From Neelides folsomi (taxonomy: Eukaryota; Arthropoda; Collembola; Neelipleona; Neelidae), in the NCBI GenBank assembly GCA_034687125.1, contig JAQGBZ010000006.1:186001-250000 (forward strand): a stretch of 64,000 nucleotides of DNA, given 5' to 3'. The notes under the pieces are model-generated. The model was not told the DNA's origin. It saw nothing but the letters and a program-made list of their open reading frames with translations, and made no database searches. Below, one piece after another: positions 29,301 through 40,700 of the stretch. The position numbers were made by a program, and so were the translations under genes. Each line of letters starts with the position of its first letter. Within the stretch, counting starts at the first letter, position 1.

Positions 29301-32300
29301 CGACTAATTTGTGTAATGTCCTTGATAGAAATTTTTATTTTTACCACTTGACATTAATAGAACTTCCACAAGGAAAATGATTGCAAGTCACATACATTGA
29401 ATAGACAGGTTATATCAAGTGTCAACTATGGAACAATTGAATGTACAAATGAGTATCATCCCTCAACAAATGAAAATAATAGAGCTCATTAAATTCACAC
29501 GTGCGTCATACAATATACAGTGTACACTGATGAGAAAGTCAATGCGTCAATTTTAAATATTTAATGCTAATGGTAGTAGTTTCTCTAATGAAAGCCAAAT
29601 TAATATGTTGTTCTGCACTTATTCCTCTCTTACTGAATCAATATAATATACGCATTTACTTTAAAAAGTAATACATAAATCATAGAGTACATGTTTTGCA
29701 TATACATATTCATTACCAATATTATCTTATAACTGATATCCATTTTTTAAATTGTCTAATTAATTATTCAATTGCAGTTGTATTGAATAAAAGCTGTTAT
29801 TAAAAATAAAATAAATAATTTAAATAAATTGCCCTACAATACAAATGATTTTATCTTCAAAATCCTCAAGCTACATAGAGCCTATGATCATGAAGTACAT
29901 GTAGACAGTGTAGTCAGACATTAACATTAAGATACGAAATAATAAATACAAAATATTCAACCTTCCTTAACTTATGCATATTTTGTATTGCTAAATTATT
30001 AATAAATTCAAGACGAGAACATTAAATGTCTGAAGAAATTCTCGTTTCCTTCATTTGAATATTTAATATTTTTATACTTTGGGGAAAGAAATGCCCCCCT
30101 TGCCACACACTCGAAAAGAAAGGAACAATAATCATAACGATGTTAAGCACATGGACCTACCCGGAAAATATGGAGTGTAAAGAAAATGAATATTTGCCGA
30201 GTTAATACAAAGTAAATATTATGTGAAGCATAGCCCTGGAAGTGGAACCCAGTTTGATGATGAGACGGTGAGTGAATTATTAACTACCTTCTACTCCTAT
30301 GTTAATACTCACAGGAGGATGACTGTTGAGTGAGAGAGAAAGCGAGATGAATGTTGGGAAATTTACAAATTTCTCATAAACACTATAAACCCAGTACATT
30401 TGTGTACAGTACATACAATACTTACATTTAGTATAATAGTATCTACTATGTACAGTACTTGTAAATGTTTATATACAATAATAGACTAGTTCTGTATTTA
30501 TTTAATGAATCTCATCATATACTGCTTGGGTTGGTTATTAAGGTAATAAGTTAGTATGTGAAAATACACACATATTACATAAACATGTATACAGATGTCT
30601 CGGGGTTTTCTCAGGAGGAGAGAAATGCAATTTCTTCATTAGCTCCTCCAACTCAAGGGAAGAACAATAAAGTAATTGGGGAGGGAGTTGTACATAGATG
30701 GATTTCTTTAGAAGAATGGGGTCATCCATGAACTACATATTTAATCCCTTTTGAAAAGGACAAGAGGTTCTTGTGCGACAATGATCGAATTCTCACTCCA
30801 AGACCCTAATGGCTTCATGAATACTTTAAATACAGGCGGAGAAATAAGTCTTCATTGGCAAATTCATCTCTCTCTCGACATCTTCCCAAAGCTACTTTCA
30901 ATTTACATTCTATATTTTCCTCTCTCTCTCTCTCTCTCCTCAGCTTCAGCTTCCCCTCATTACGATGTGAAAACGGAGAAAGTCACATGTTCAGAAGAGA
31001 TAACTATTCAACCTAATGAATTTTAATGCTCCGAGGGACTTGACAACATCCATTTAAATGTTACGGTCCTAATGAATATTCAGTTAGGAATTTAAAATCT
31101 TTTCCTTCCCTTTACAACAATTCCAGTACATTTTTCTCACACACTTTACCTAAATATTGTGAAACATAAAACCTTTAATGGTCCTGAAGGAATAATAGGA
31201 GAAAATGCTCTCTAATCCTGATCCAATCCAAGGAGTTTTTAAAAGAGAATTGACATGTTGATCAATATATGGAAAGTTGGAATAATATGGAACTTTTGCC
31301 AAAACTGGTCATTACCCGTCGTTTTTTCATTTTAGAACAAATATTTAAGGATTCTGGAGTTGAAAGGAAAGGCTTGAAATTATCAATTTCATTCATGTAA
31401 AAAGAAAGAGAGGAAATTCTCAGCTTGCGTATTTTTCGCTTGTTTAAGTCAACAAGATTCCCATCCGCGACTCTCTCGTCAAATAAGTAAATAAGACATC
31501 GTGGTTGGGTGATGTTCAGCTTTGATGTTTACGTGCATGGGATGTTTGACTTAAAAACGTGATCAGGATGCTCAAAGCCGGAAGGCTTAACCCATTTTTA
31601 CAAAACCCAGACATAATTTTAAAGACCATCTTTCTTGAGTAAAATAAAGCTTTTATATAATTAATTTTACCTTTCCTTGAGAGCCTGAAGACACAAAAGG
31701 AGAAGAAAATAGATTAAAAGTTCGGACAAGAAAGTTTCTCAATTTTCTTCTCATTGCTTCTTTCAGAATATCGAATCACTCGACCTCCTTTCACATAAAT
31801 AATTTCAAGGCATTCAAGAGGCTACGTAACGGTTTAAAGAAGGGATCAGACATTCCCGCCTCAAACTATACTTCCGGATCCTCGACTCAATTAATTCAAA
31901 ACTAACAACTTCTTTACACAATTACGGTTTTGAATGTCAGTCAGTAATGAAGGTTTGCACGAGGAGGATAAGAACCCATAAATACTAATTACGAATTTAA
32001 CTCGATTATTTTATTCCCTTCCTTCGCTCAACCCATAATTCATTGATCTTTGGAATGAGATTAAGATGTTTGCCAAAGACCCCTTTGATTTTAATGAGGA
32101 GAATTAACCTAGGAAAAAATGCACTTATGCTCTCACTCAATTTAATTACATCTTTTTAAATGATCAAAGCGTCTGTGAAGACACTGATACTTATAAAAAA
32201 ACTGAATTAATTTTCCAATTCAGTTTCCCAATTAAAAATATATGCTTTTTTTTATGAGAAAGAGATTTTCTTACCAATTCTGACGAGTTTGAAAGATAGA

Positions 32301-32938
32301 CCATTCTGTCCCTTGAGACTCTCGTTGAGGGTGGGATGAGCAAGTTCTTTGATTGAGTTAGCTTCAATGGTCGGCCCAGTGAGGTGATTTCCTCCTGCGG
32401 CTGCCATTCCTCCCTGTGGACACGGACTGACACTCCGATTCTTCACGAATGTGAAACCCCCGTTGGAGTTGGTAGAAGTTGTTGACGGAGGAGTTGGAGT
32501 AGGCGTGAGACCTCCGAGTGTTTGATACGGAGTAGCTGGTGTAGCAGGTGATGGACTTGTTCCCTCCTCGTCAGAAAATAATTTCAATTTCCGTAGTGTA
32601 ATCTGAAGCCCAGTTGTGTTCTTTCCTCTAAAATGAATAAAGTCGTCGTCTCCCTCTTGATCCTCCTCCTCGTGAATTGGGACAAAGGCTGGACGCGGAG
32701 GTTTGGGATTCAACACCGGGTGGGTTTTTCTTGTAAGGAATCCTTTGAAGGACGATGATCTCTTCACTTCCTTATTCCGTGGAGGCGGAACTGGGGAAGG
32801 AGGAATCGGAGGAAGAAACAATTGCGGATCGGACAAATGTCGAAGAAGGGGGCCCGGACAACTGTTTCCTCTATCGACGGCGGGATTCTCTTCGAGTAAC
32901 AGCTGAAAAAGATCGTCGGCCGGGTATATTACGTACAT
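2353..32938 (-). CDS. F-BAR, C1 and tandem SH3 domain protein (Stac-like C-terminus), 20 exons, 1123 aa
   Basis: Exons, 5' to 3': 32938-32275, 22768-22660, 21075-20970, 19982-19866, 18234-18070, 16577-16497, 11950-11780, 11602-11445, 10410-10299, 9913-9693, 7835-7711, 6633-6442, 6362-6135, 6029-5877, 4969-4835, 3959-3834, 3129-2999, 2925-2843, 2736-2544, 2454-2353. All phases match. Residues 1-221 are disordered and Pro/Ser-rich. Residues 222-561 are a helical F-BAR-type region (HRENFETLLVKAE, HNAYVQQLRATNAM). A C1 zinc domain at about 654-702 has the H-x12-C-x2-C pattern, an RQGVRC core and H-x2-C. A Ser-rich linker follows, then SH3-1 at about 1008-1064 (LYMFKARHPDELDL, DWWQGK, GYFPSKYV) and a weaker SH3-2 to the end (GVCPLKYL). 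C1-SH3-SH3 is the order of Stac proteins, which bind L-type calcium channels; F-BAR domains bind curved membranes. An in-frame TGA precedes the ATG. Function is inferred: a membrane scaffold. Confidence 0.85.
2843..2925 (-). other. Exon 18 of the F-BAR/SH3 gene: first half of SH3-1
   Basis: Its acceptor is TTTAG at 2926-2930 and its donor is GTAAGC after 2843. It encodes the RT-loop half of the first SH3 domain, including the acidic ELDL segment. The domain is finished by exon 19 (2736-2544), which carries the WW pair and the FPSKYV strand. Confidence 0.8.
6442..7835 (-). other. C1 zinc-binding domain split over two exons of the F-BAR gene
   Basis: Exon 11 (7835-7711) ends after the first Cys pair, within the codon for a Gly. 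Exon 12 (6633-6442) supplies RQGVRCRLC, the internal His, and the last two Cys. Spacing is H-x12-C-x2-C-x13-C-x2-C-x4-H-x2-C-x6-C, one residue shorter at the end than the usual x7. The QG pair typical of folded C1 domains is kept. Whether it binds diacylglycerol cannot be told from the sequence. Confidence 0.8.
11951..16496. other. Intron 6 of the F-BAR gene, 4.5 kb
   Basis: Lies between the exons at 16577-16497 and 11950-11780. Several open frames of 70-90 codons occur, for example at 13721-13987 plus and 15217-15453 plus, but none has protein-like composition or a fitting splice context. I see no RNA gene or transposon in it. Confidence 0.5.
18442..18517. mobile_element. 76-bp mariner-type miniature inverted-repeat element
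   Basis: Starts with CAGGGTGGGCCATAAGTTGC and ends with the imperfect inverse, reading CAGAGAGGGCCATAAATTGC on the other strand. TA dinucleotides flank both ends (18440-18441 and 18518-18519), the target duplication of Tc1/mariner elements. Almost the whole element is the two inverted repeats, so the transcript could fold into one hairpin. Its ends match those of the larger element at 19148-19719. It sits in the intron between F-BAR gene exons 4 and 5. Confidence 0.85.
19148..19719 (-). mobile_element. Internally deleted mariner-type transposon with transposase remnant
   Basis: Left end CAGGGAGGGACATAAGTATC and right end, inverted, CAGGGAGGACCATAAGTATC; TA flanks at 19146-19147 and 19720-19721. 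The minus strand of 19270-19520 still carries the C-terminal part of a mariner transposase. One frame shows LSWTSFYGVLSKVRFTP and another, one base off, the SPDLTPLDFFLWG-like block that holds the last catalytic Asp. The frame is broken and the 5' part of the gene is missing, so this copy cannot encode an active enzyme. It lies in the same F-BAR intron as the 76-bp element. Confidence 0.85.
24214..24233. repeat. GA microsatellite
   Basis: About ten AG dinucleotides in F-BAR intron 1. A similar CT tract of 19 bases is at 30920-30938 and a shorter one at 22204-22216. Confidence 0.9.
26188..26300 (-). repeat. Possible tRNA-derived SINE fragment
   Basis: On the minus strand the sequence TAGTGGTTAGCGTGCTC resembles a tRNA A box, followed about 80 bases later by GGTCAAACCC, close to a B box. 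The spacing is longer than in a functional tRNA and there is no cloverleaf. A perfect small hairpin, GTCCGG-CCT-CCGGAC (26239-26253), lies between. Only one copy was noticed in the window. Confidence 0.3.
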
Positions 32939-34459
32939 TGACCCTCTCCCGCCAACTCATTCCTCGGCCAAGATCCAATACCCGTTATAAGCCACACGTT
33001 CACCACGTCTCAAACCTCCTGAGAACATGAAAGAAACTTGTAAATATGACGCAAACTTCTATTTTGGTAAAAACAATGATATCAATGATACAGAGATTCA
33101 ATTCTGCCATTTAAAGAAAGTGAGACATAACAATACAACATAATATGTACATTGTATTTTAGTTAAATAAGCACTAATTGATAATTTTAAACATTGCTTT
33201 ACCACATTTACGATTATTCTCCATTATTAATTGAATCATCTACTAAAAGCAATTCTACTAATAGCGTCTGAAAAAATTTTGATTAAATAAGTTATTATTT
33301 CTCTTGCCATTTCTAATAAGTATAAATTTCATTTTCTAACCTCAAGGCCGGATTCACCTGCAATTCCCCAAAGAGGATGATTTGGGATTTTTCACAATAC
33401 TGACTTTGGTTCTACAGATAATTCCAACAGGCAACTCATCTCTCTTTAAATCCTACTACACAGTATTCTTAGAATTGAAGGGGAAACTCTGACTGAACGT
33501 ATCCAAATATAAATGTAGATTGAAGAACATGAAGAGTCAACAGCCGTTAAATTCAATCTCAACTCCTTTCAATTCCTCTCTTTCAATTTCAATACTAACT
33601 TTAAGTATTAACGGAGGGAGAAGGAAAGATGATACAATAACGGATAGAAAAAAATTTAATTGTTCAAGTCACGAGCAAGAGTCAATAAATGAGAGAGGAA
33701 TTAGATGAACTGAAATACGTGATTTGAGCTAAAAGTTTCTTGGCCCTCCTTCCACAAAACCCGGGAAGCGACTGGTCCGCCTTTCGGTCTGTTTCGCTCA
33801 TATGAAGTCGGGAGAGCGGAGAGCCAGAAGACTCTCACAAGAAGCTCTCAACGGTCCTTTGTTACACCTACCCAAAACCACTATTTTAAGAAGGATGGGA
33901 TGAGACGCTCAACCATCGCCAGAACACACTTCTTCGCCTACAAAAAGAAAATACAAAAAGAGAAAATTAAATATCTATTCTCATCTGGGGCTCATTCGCA
34001 AACGAGCAATGAAACATCTCTCTTCATTCAATACTTTAACTTTACTCTCCTCAAAGTGAAAAAAACTTTGATTTTCACTTTCGACGCCAATAAAAGGATG
34101 AAAGAAGACGAAATACGTCTGTAATTTGGATTGACCGTGGAGTTGAAAATCCTCTTACCGAATTTGTCAATCCGATTTTTACTTCACAACCAATTCAAAA
34201 GTTGAAAAGAGAACTCCGACGAATGTTCTTAAAACGAAATGCAAGATTTCGACATGAACAAGGTAAAATACTAAACTCTCATTCTAAAAGAATCTTTTTT
34301 CTTTGTTTTATTGAGAAAACGATACTAACATGAATCATTTACAGCATTCAAAACTATTAAACTTCTAAAAGGATTTGGGGAAGTTCAGCAAACCTATTCT
34401 AAATGTAATGCAAAGTGAAATGAATTAGAATGGCATTGTAAAAAAACTTCTAAATTCAT
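32939..34459. other. Region upstream of the F-BAR gene
   Basis: Covers the 5' side of the minus-strand F-BAR gene and the 3' side of the minus-strand gene at 34460-35617. Patches at 32939-33010 and 33740-33900 are richer in G and C than the surroundings and could be promoter or 5' UTR sequence. No coding exon is recognisable. Confidence 0.4.
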
Positions 34460-35617
34460 TTAACACTTGTTTATTAAATTTTTTATATCTTCTTCAGAAG
34501 TGAATCGACCTCGATTGTCTCTAAATATTTCAAAATCAGATTCGCTTGTTTGAAACTCTCGGTTGAAAAAATCTTCATCATCAGAAAAACTATCTTCATC
34601 CTCGCCTCCATCCTGACTTTCCTTCTGTGACATGAGTGCCCCAAGGTCTATGTTAGTCTTATGATCACACGTGTCATCCGTGTCACAAGGTGTCATGAAT
34701 TCCGCAAGGGAGATAAGATGCCTTTGGATCGCTCCGACGCTTACCATCTGTTCATCGAGGACTTCAAAGTTTTTCACAACTCCCAACCAGTCTTTTTCTA
34801 TTCTGCTCATTTCATGGATAAATCTCCCAACTTTATCCGTTTGGTCACGAGTGATGAAGGTCTCTGAGGGAAAATCTCCTTGATTAAAATGGTCCTCAAT
34901 CTCATCCATGACATTTTTCTTCAGCTCCATTGCAGAAATCGTGGGCTCAACTTTGAATTTAATGTCTTTACGAATGATTGCAAGTTCGCTAACGGCCTCA
35001 GCAAGTGTCTCCTTCATTTGATTATTATGACTCACATGCTCCTGGTTCGACGCCTTAAAGGGCAAAATAAAGATGATTGATGATCGATATTATAATAGAA
35101 AAGTATGAATAGACCAATTCAGTAAAATTGCAAAAATGAAATTATTCAAAGGCTTAAAACCCATTATAAAAACAAAAAATACCATGATGGTCTTGCAATT
35201 CTTTTCAAGTTTAGAAATTTTTTCCCGTGATGCTACCAACATATTCCAGTACATGGTACATTTCCTAAATAATTAAAATTAATAAATCGTCGAATAATAG
35301 TCATACCTTATTTTCAAAATTTTTGCGAAAAAATACAAGCATGAATTTTCTCTAGGACAAGGACAAGGCTGCGTAACAGGTCTTTTGATTTTTGGAATCT
35401 CGAGTCTCTCAAGCGATTTCGCGTCGTTGTGCACATTTTGGCAAGTTTCGAGTCGAGGCCCAGCAGAGATCGGACGAGGGATGAAAGATCTTCTCAGGAA
35501 CGGATGCGGTCCTTTATTCTCAACATGCTGAGGTGGATCTGGTACACGGAACCTTGTAGCATACCGTTCCTTCATGTTTTTCTCACTTTGACGCTCTCCC
35601 ACACCCATATGGCTCAT
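34460..35617 (-). CDS. Uncharacterised coiled-coil-like protein, 3 exons, 328 aa
   Basis: Exons 35617-35307, 35264-35183 and 35053-34460; phases 2 and 0 match across both introns. The ATG at 35617 is preceded in frame by TAG. The N-terminus is basic and Pro-rich (FRVPDPPQHVENKGPHP). The second exon and the start of the third are predicted helical (SREKISKLEKNC, ETLAEAVSELAIIRKDI). The C-terminus is very acidic with a Ser/Asp/Glu stretch (EDEDSFSDDEDFF) and ends NLINKC. No signal peptide or membrane segment is seen. I do not recognise a family; a coiled-coil structural or ciliary protein is only a guess. Confidence 0.65.
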
Positions 35618-37704
35618 TTCTTCCTACTTTAATTCCTAAATAAATTAAACAATAAAAATAATTTTAAAATTAATCCATTCGACGTATTATAATAAACCCG
35701 TTACTCGAGTGACTTTGTAAATGATGAAAATATGCATCACTGCCGTCGATGTGAAGAAATATGGATCATCAATAAAAAACCACAATTGTAAATATTATTA
35801 TTTATTATACTTTTCATTAATTAATATATATATATTTAAACTAGTGAGTGTTTAAGGAGGCGGGTCCTCCCATATGGAACAATTTACTTCACAATGGTTC
35901 AGACTTCCACATTTCAAAAAAAACTTCCAGGGAAAGAAGGCTAGCTGAAGATGAAGAGAGATGATAGACAGATAGATTCGCGAAACATTCAGAGTACATG
36001 GAAATAAAATTATTCATTCCAACCCTCCATTTTGACTCTCACTTCTATAACCGAAAGCCTCCACAAGGAAAATAAAATTTAATTCCCTCCATTCTCAGTC
36101 CGCTTTGTCCGATCCTAAACAACCCCCATACCCCTCCCTTCAATTCCTTGCCCACCAAAATGTTAAATAAATGCATCTGGGGAAGGGGGGGCACTTTTAC
36201 AAATATTATATTTCTCTCCACACGGCGGGATTTCACATTGACATTACACCTCACCTACACGTATGTATTTTTATTACCTTCCTTTAAGGATTGAAAATTA
36301 GTTCCTTAAATATGTACAAAATATCAAGTTTACAAGAGAGGGGATTCTTAAATCATTTCAGGAATACATTTGTATCATTAATTATTAGAAAAAACTCACC
36401 CTTTTACTCTTCAAGATAAGTGAAAATGAATAAGAGGAATAATTTAATTAACAACGTGAATTTCCGACTAGAAATTCTAATTTACAATTTTGTTTTATAT
36501 GCTTAATTGTTAGTTATATCATATGACCCAACTTATACACACAAGAATTCAAGAATTATTGACCTTTAGAAATAAAAACCCAAGAGGTCAAAAAACTTGA
36601 AAATTATTCAACATTGTACTCAATTAATTTATATAATCTTATCCTTAGTTAATATTATTTCCACTTTTCTTCATTTTGTTTTTTTATGTAATTCGTTACA
36701 TTTTGAGACTTTTTTTTAATAATTTGAAACCTTTACATTCTGGTCCCTCCACACTCTCCTCCTTCATACAAAGATCCTTTCACATTCAGTCGGTGCCTTT
36801 TAATTGAGATTTACCGTATTGCTTTACAATTCTGACCTTCACTATAAAAACTACCGTGAATATAAAAAGGGTATTTTAACATTTATTGTGAAAAAGGTTT
36901 TTTAAGCTTCTATTTTTTAATCCATTAGTTTAAATGTAAAAAATTGAGTTGCTTATAGTTTAAGGCACCTCAGCTCCTTTCCCTCTCCTTCTTTGACATA
37001 ACATGATTCAAAAAATTAATCGTGAAGATGATTTAAATTCTATCTCCTCGAAATAAATAAATCATATCTTTTGACCATTTCAGAAACATGAAAGTTAATA
37101 AAAAAAGAACCCATAATAATTCATAATGATTTCCCCGTTTGAACACACACTCAAGTATACATTAAAATGATAGCGCATAAATTCATTCTAACGTTACGTT
37201 ACGTTTTTCTAACCTAAATTCATCTAACTCTTAAATGTTTTAGTTTCGATCTATTATAATAAACTAAACCAAATTATAAAATTATAAAAAATTGATTTCT
37301 TTTTAAACAAAACGGTTCCTTATATATATATACATGATCCCCACACAAATCTTACAAATATATTTACAATTTAATTGTAGGTACTATGTATGTTTGTGGA
37401 AACTAACATCTAATAAAACCAGATACGACGTTTAAAAAATTAATGTGTTAAGACACTAATTAAATTAAACGAACAGTAATGAGTTCGTTGACATGATCAA
37501 TGATCAACAAAATGGAACAATTATTACAATTTTCTTCAATAATGGTTCCACGTACAAAAAATAATATAAAAATTGGTGATCGTAAAAAATAATAATGAAA
37601 ATAAATTGGTACGGGAAAAACTGGATGGTGGCTGGGAGTGTCCAGTGAAGACTTGGTTTTTGTAGTTAACATAATTTGATCACGGAAGTATTAGGGCCTG
37701 CTTC
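35618..37704. other. Intergenic region between the unknown gene and FoxN
   Basis: Must hold the promoter of the minus-strand unknown gene (near 35640-35900) and the 3' UTR of FoxN. There are AT microsatellite tracts near 35820 and 37321, and a short ACGTT repeat near 37191. No coding exon seen. Confidence 0.5.
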
Positions 37705-40700
37705 CTACTTCACCGGGGTTCGTCGGATAATGAGAGGAGTCGTCGAAGGAGAAAAGCTAAGCGTGTATGTACCGCCTCCGCCCCCAGTTGGGTGACACAA
37801 GTAATTCCCTTGAACTGATGTGATTGTCCCAAACTCAAGGCCATCCTCACTCACAAGCGTCGTTGATTTGTGAATCTTTTGGTCATGGGGTCTCTGTAAA
37901 ATATAAAATTAATTTTTAATCAAAATGCAAGAAATATAGTAAATCGAAGAAATTAATGAAAGATTGATATCAACTTACATTGAGGGCAGCGTGGACTTGT
38001 GCAGCAGTGGGAGCTGACCCGGACGATGTGACGACATAAGTTTCTGTTCCGGTAAGGGAGTCGGATGAGATGCCTCTTGAACGGCGTGATGCCAATTGTG
38101 CCGCAGAGAGCCCAAGGGGTGTTGCAGGTTCGGAAAAGTCTTCTTCTTCGTCTTCATCAGAAGCAGCGTTTCCACTGTAATCCCTTTTCAATTCTCCACG
38201 CTCAATCATTTCAAGGTTTTCTATTAAAATTAAAATTGATTAGTTTTTCATAATAGATAAAAATCATTTATAAAATGGCAAATTCTAAAAAAAATAGCTT
38301 TATTATCGTATTATAAACTCACCAGGGTCAGACATGGCTCTCCTAATGGCAAGGGGATCCTTCCTTGACCATTTTTGAACCTCTTCGTCCATTTTATGAA
38401 TCTTTGCTGGGTTAAGGGCCCAAAGACAACCTTTCCTCGCTCCATTTCCAGGCTTTTCAATCTTCTCAAAACATTTGTTTAGGCTCAGATTGTGCCTTAC
38501 ACTGTTCTTCCATCCACTTGGAGCAGTTTTGAAGTACGGAAAGTGATCACTATAAAAAACAAATGAATATTAGCACTTTTTTATCATTTTATGTATCCCA
38601 CCCATTGTCGTTAAGTCAGTTAGTCAGACAATTGAGGAAATTGGATAATAAAACGAATTAAAAAAATATAGTTACTTACCACATGAACTTGTAGATTTCG
38701 GAAACAGGAAGAGATCCAGTCTTCGAGTTCTTGAGAGACATGGCGATGAGACAAGAATAGGAAAACGCAGGTTTCGGGTAAATCTTGCCATCGATATGGG
38801 GCTGAGGTTCGTGCTTTTGTTTCCTCTTCTTTGGAGGTGGGCCTTCGACAATGGGGATTGGTCGTGGATGTTGGATATTGATAAATTCGGGTTCTTCTAC
38901 CGGGTCATATTCCGGTTCTGTCGTTGGGGAAGGTGACCTCGAAGCTCCATCAGAGGTACTTGGAACAATCCACGTTTGTAGCCCATTTCCTATCAATTCA
39001 CTCTCGCTCCCATCTTCGTCCTCATCTTCCGTTCCAAGAGAGTCTGCGTCACCGATTTCGCTCCCACTTGCACAAGAGGCTGAAGCGGAAGAACTCACCG
39101 ACACTGGGATGATGCTTGATGGATCAACCTTTTAAATAAAAACAATTTTATCAATTATTGATATTTCACTATCATTATATGAATTCGTTAAAATTATTCG
39201 CAGGCAAAAAAATGATGCAATAATTAATAAAATTTAGATATCTTTATTAATTCCAATATTGACCTCATCATCACCAATTTCTTCCAAGTCAAAACCGGTA
39301 TAAGCATTTCTTTTAATATTCGTCTCTTGAATACTTGTATCATAATACTCATCCTCATTCTCAACTTCCTCAACATCACTATCCCCTGTCAATCCTGGTG
39401 GAAATTTCCTTACGAACCAAGGCCGTATAAACCGCTCCGCAATAATGAACTCATGCTCATCGTCCAAATTAACTTCATTTACAACGCCCGCCTCTTCCAA
39501 TTCGAACTCATCCTCCTCACCCTCACTATCCTCAACCACAAAGCACTCAACATCCCCGTCCTTTGTCGCACATCGACTCATTTTAATATTTTAAAATGTC
39601 TCAAAGTTTCAATAAAATAGAATTCTAAAAAGTAGTTCTAAAATCTACGCATAGCGTATATCTTCCAAAACTTCCAATATATGACGAAATTGAATTTATC
39701 ACGTTCTCAGAACGTCGTATCGTTCTGTAATCTGTACGAAAACACCAAGACAAAAGATAACAACGAGCACCGAACCCTGCACAATTTCCCTCCAAAAATT
39801 CTTTTAACAAATCTTCCTTTTTCAGCCCAGCGTCTTCACCGCCCCAAGTCGAAACTTCTTAATTGAACAAACCTCCCTCAATATGAGAGATAGCGAACCA
39901 TGCAGATCCGATCTATAGATGAGAAGAGCAAGGGAGAAGGAGAGAAAGAGTAAAATCGTTGGCTAGCGTCGAGGGTGGTGGCGCTTGGGAGCTCAAGGGC
40001 AAACCAAACTTCCCCCATCTACTTTATATACGTCAAGTTACGAGAAATTTTTAGCCGTGCGAGACATGAAAAACAAGGGGAATAGACATGAAGCATAGAA
40101 CATAAGCCATAGCCATAAGCCATGAATGCATGGGTATATAATTCAGTATAGGTATAGGATCTATAAGGCTGGCTCATTGGCTCATTGTCCGCGCAGCTTG
40201 TATGCACTGTGCCTGTGTCTGTGGCTGAATGACCCTTTTTAATTATTATTTATCATTATCACTCGTTCGCCATAGGTCAATTAACATGTTTACTGCATTA
40301 ATTCTTTAGATTCTATTGCAATTTGCCAGATTTTTAATGCTATTTCGGTAATATCTTTCCTAACTATTGGGGCAAAAGGTAAAAGCCGCCAAACAAAGGC
40401 CTCTTTTCGACACTTTTATCCTAACCTATCCTAACTAACCTTCCCTAAATAACTAACCCAAATATATGAAAATATACCATTGATGGGACAAATTTCTTGT
40501 AAATATACTTCCATCTGTTTTATATCATGCCATGTCTTATCTATTGGGACTACTTATTTTATACTTATTCCTAATTTAAGTTAATTTCTCAAACGCCTAA
40601 ACCGTTTTATTTTAAAATTAAATTATTCTGGTGTAAGAAACTTATATGATAAAACAGTTCATTAACTTTTTAACTATTTTCGTATTTCGCTTTATAAGAT

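Larger units (their letters stand above)
22769..32274. other. Intron 1 of the F-BAR gene, 9.5 kb
   Basis: Separates the disordered N-terminal exon from the F-BAR exons. It holds short microsatellites (GA at 24214-24233, CT at 30920-30938), a run of about ten G near 23605, a possible tRNA-derived SINE near 26190-26300 and a more GC-rich patch at 27400-27850 with a 92-codon minus-strand ORF. The length and the GC patches would suit alternative promoters for shorter isoforms, but no such exon is proven. Confidence 0.5.

Noticed and set aside
35815-35845. AT tract as replication origin or CRISPR-like repeat
   Set aside because: Simple sequence of a kind common across this genome; no regular spacers or conserved repeat unit anywhere in the window.
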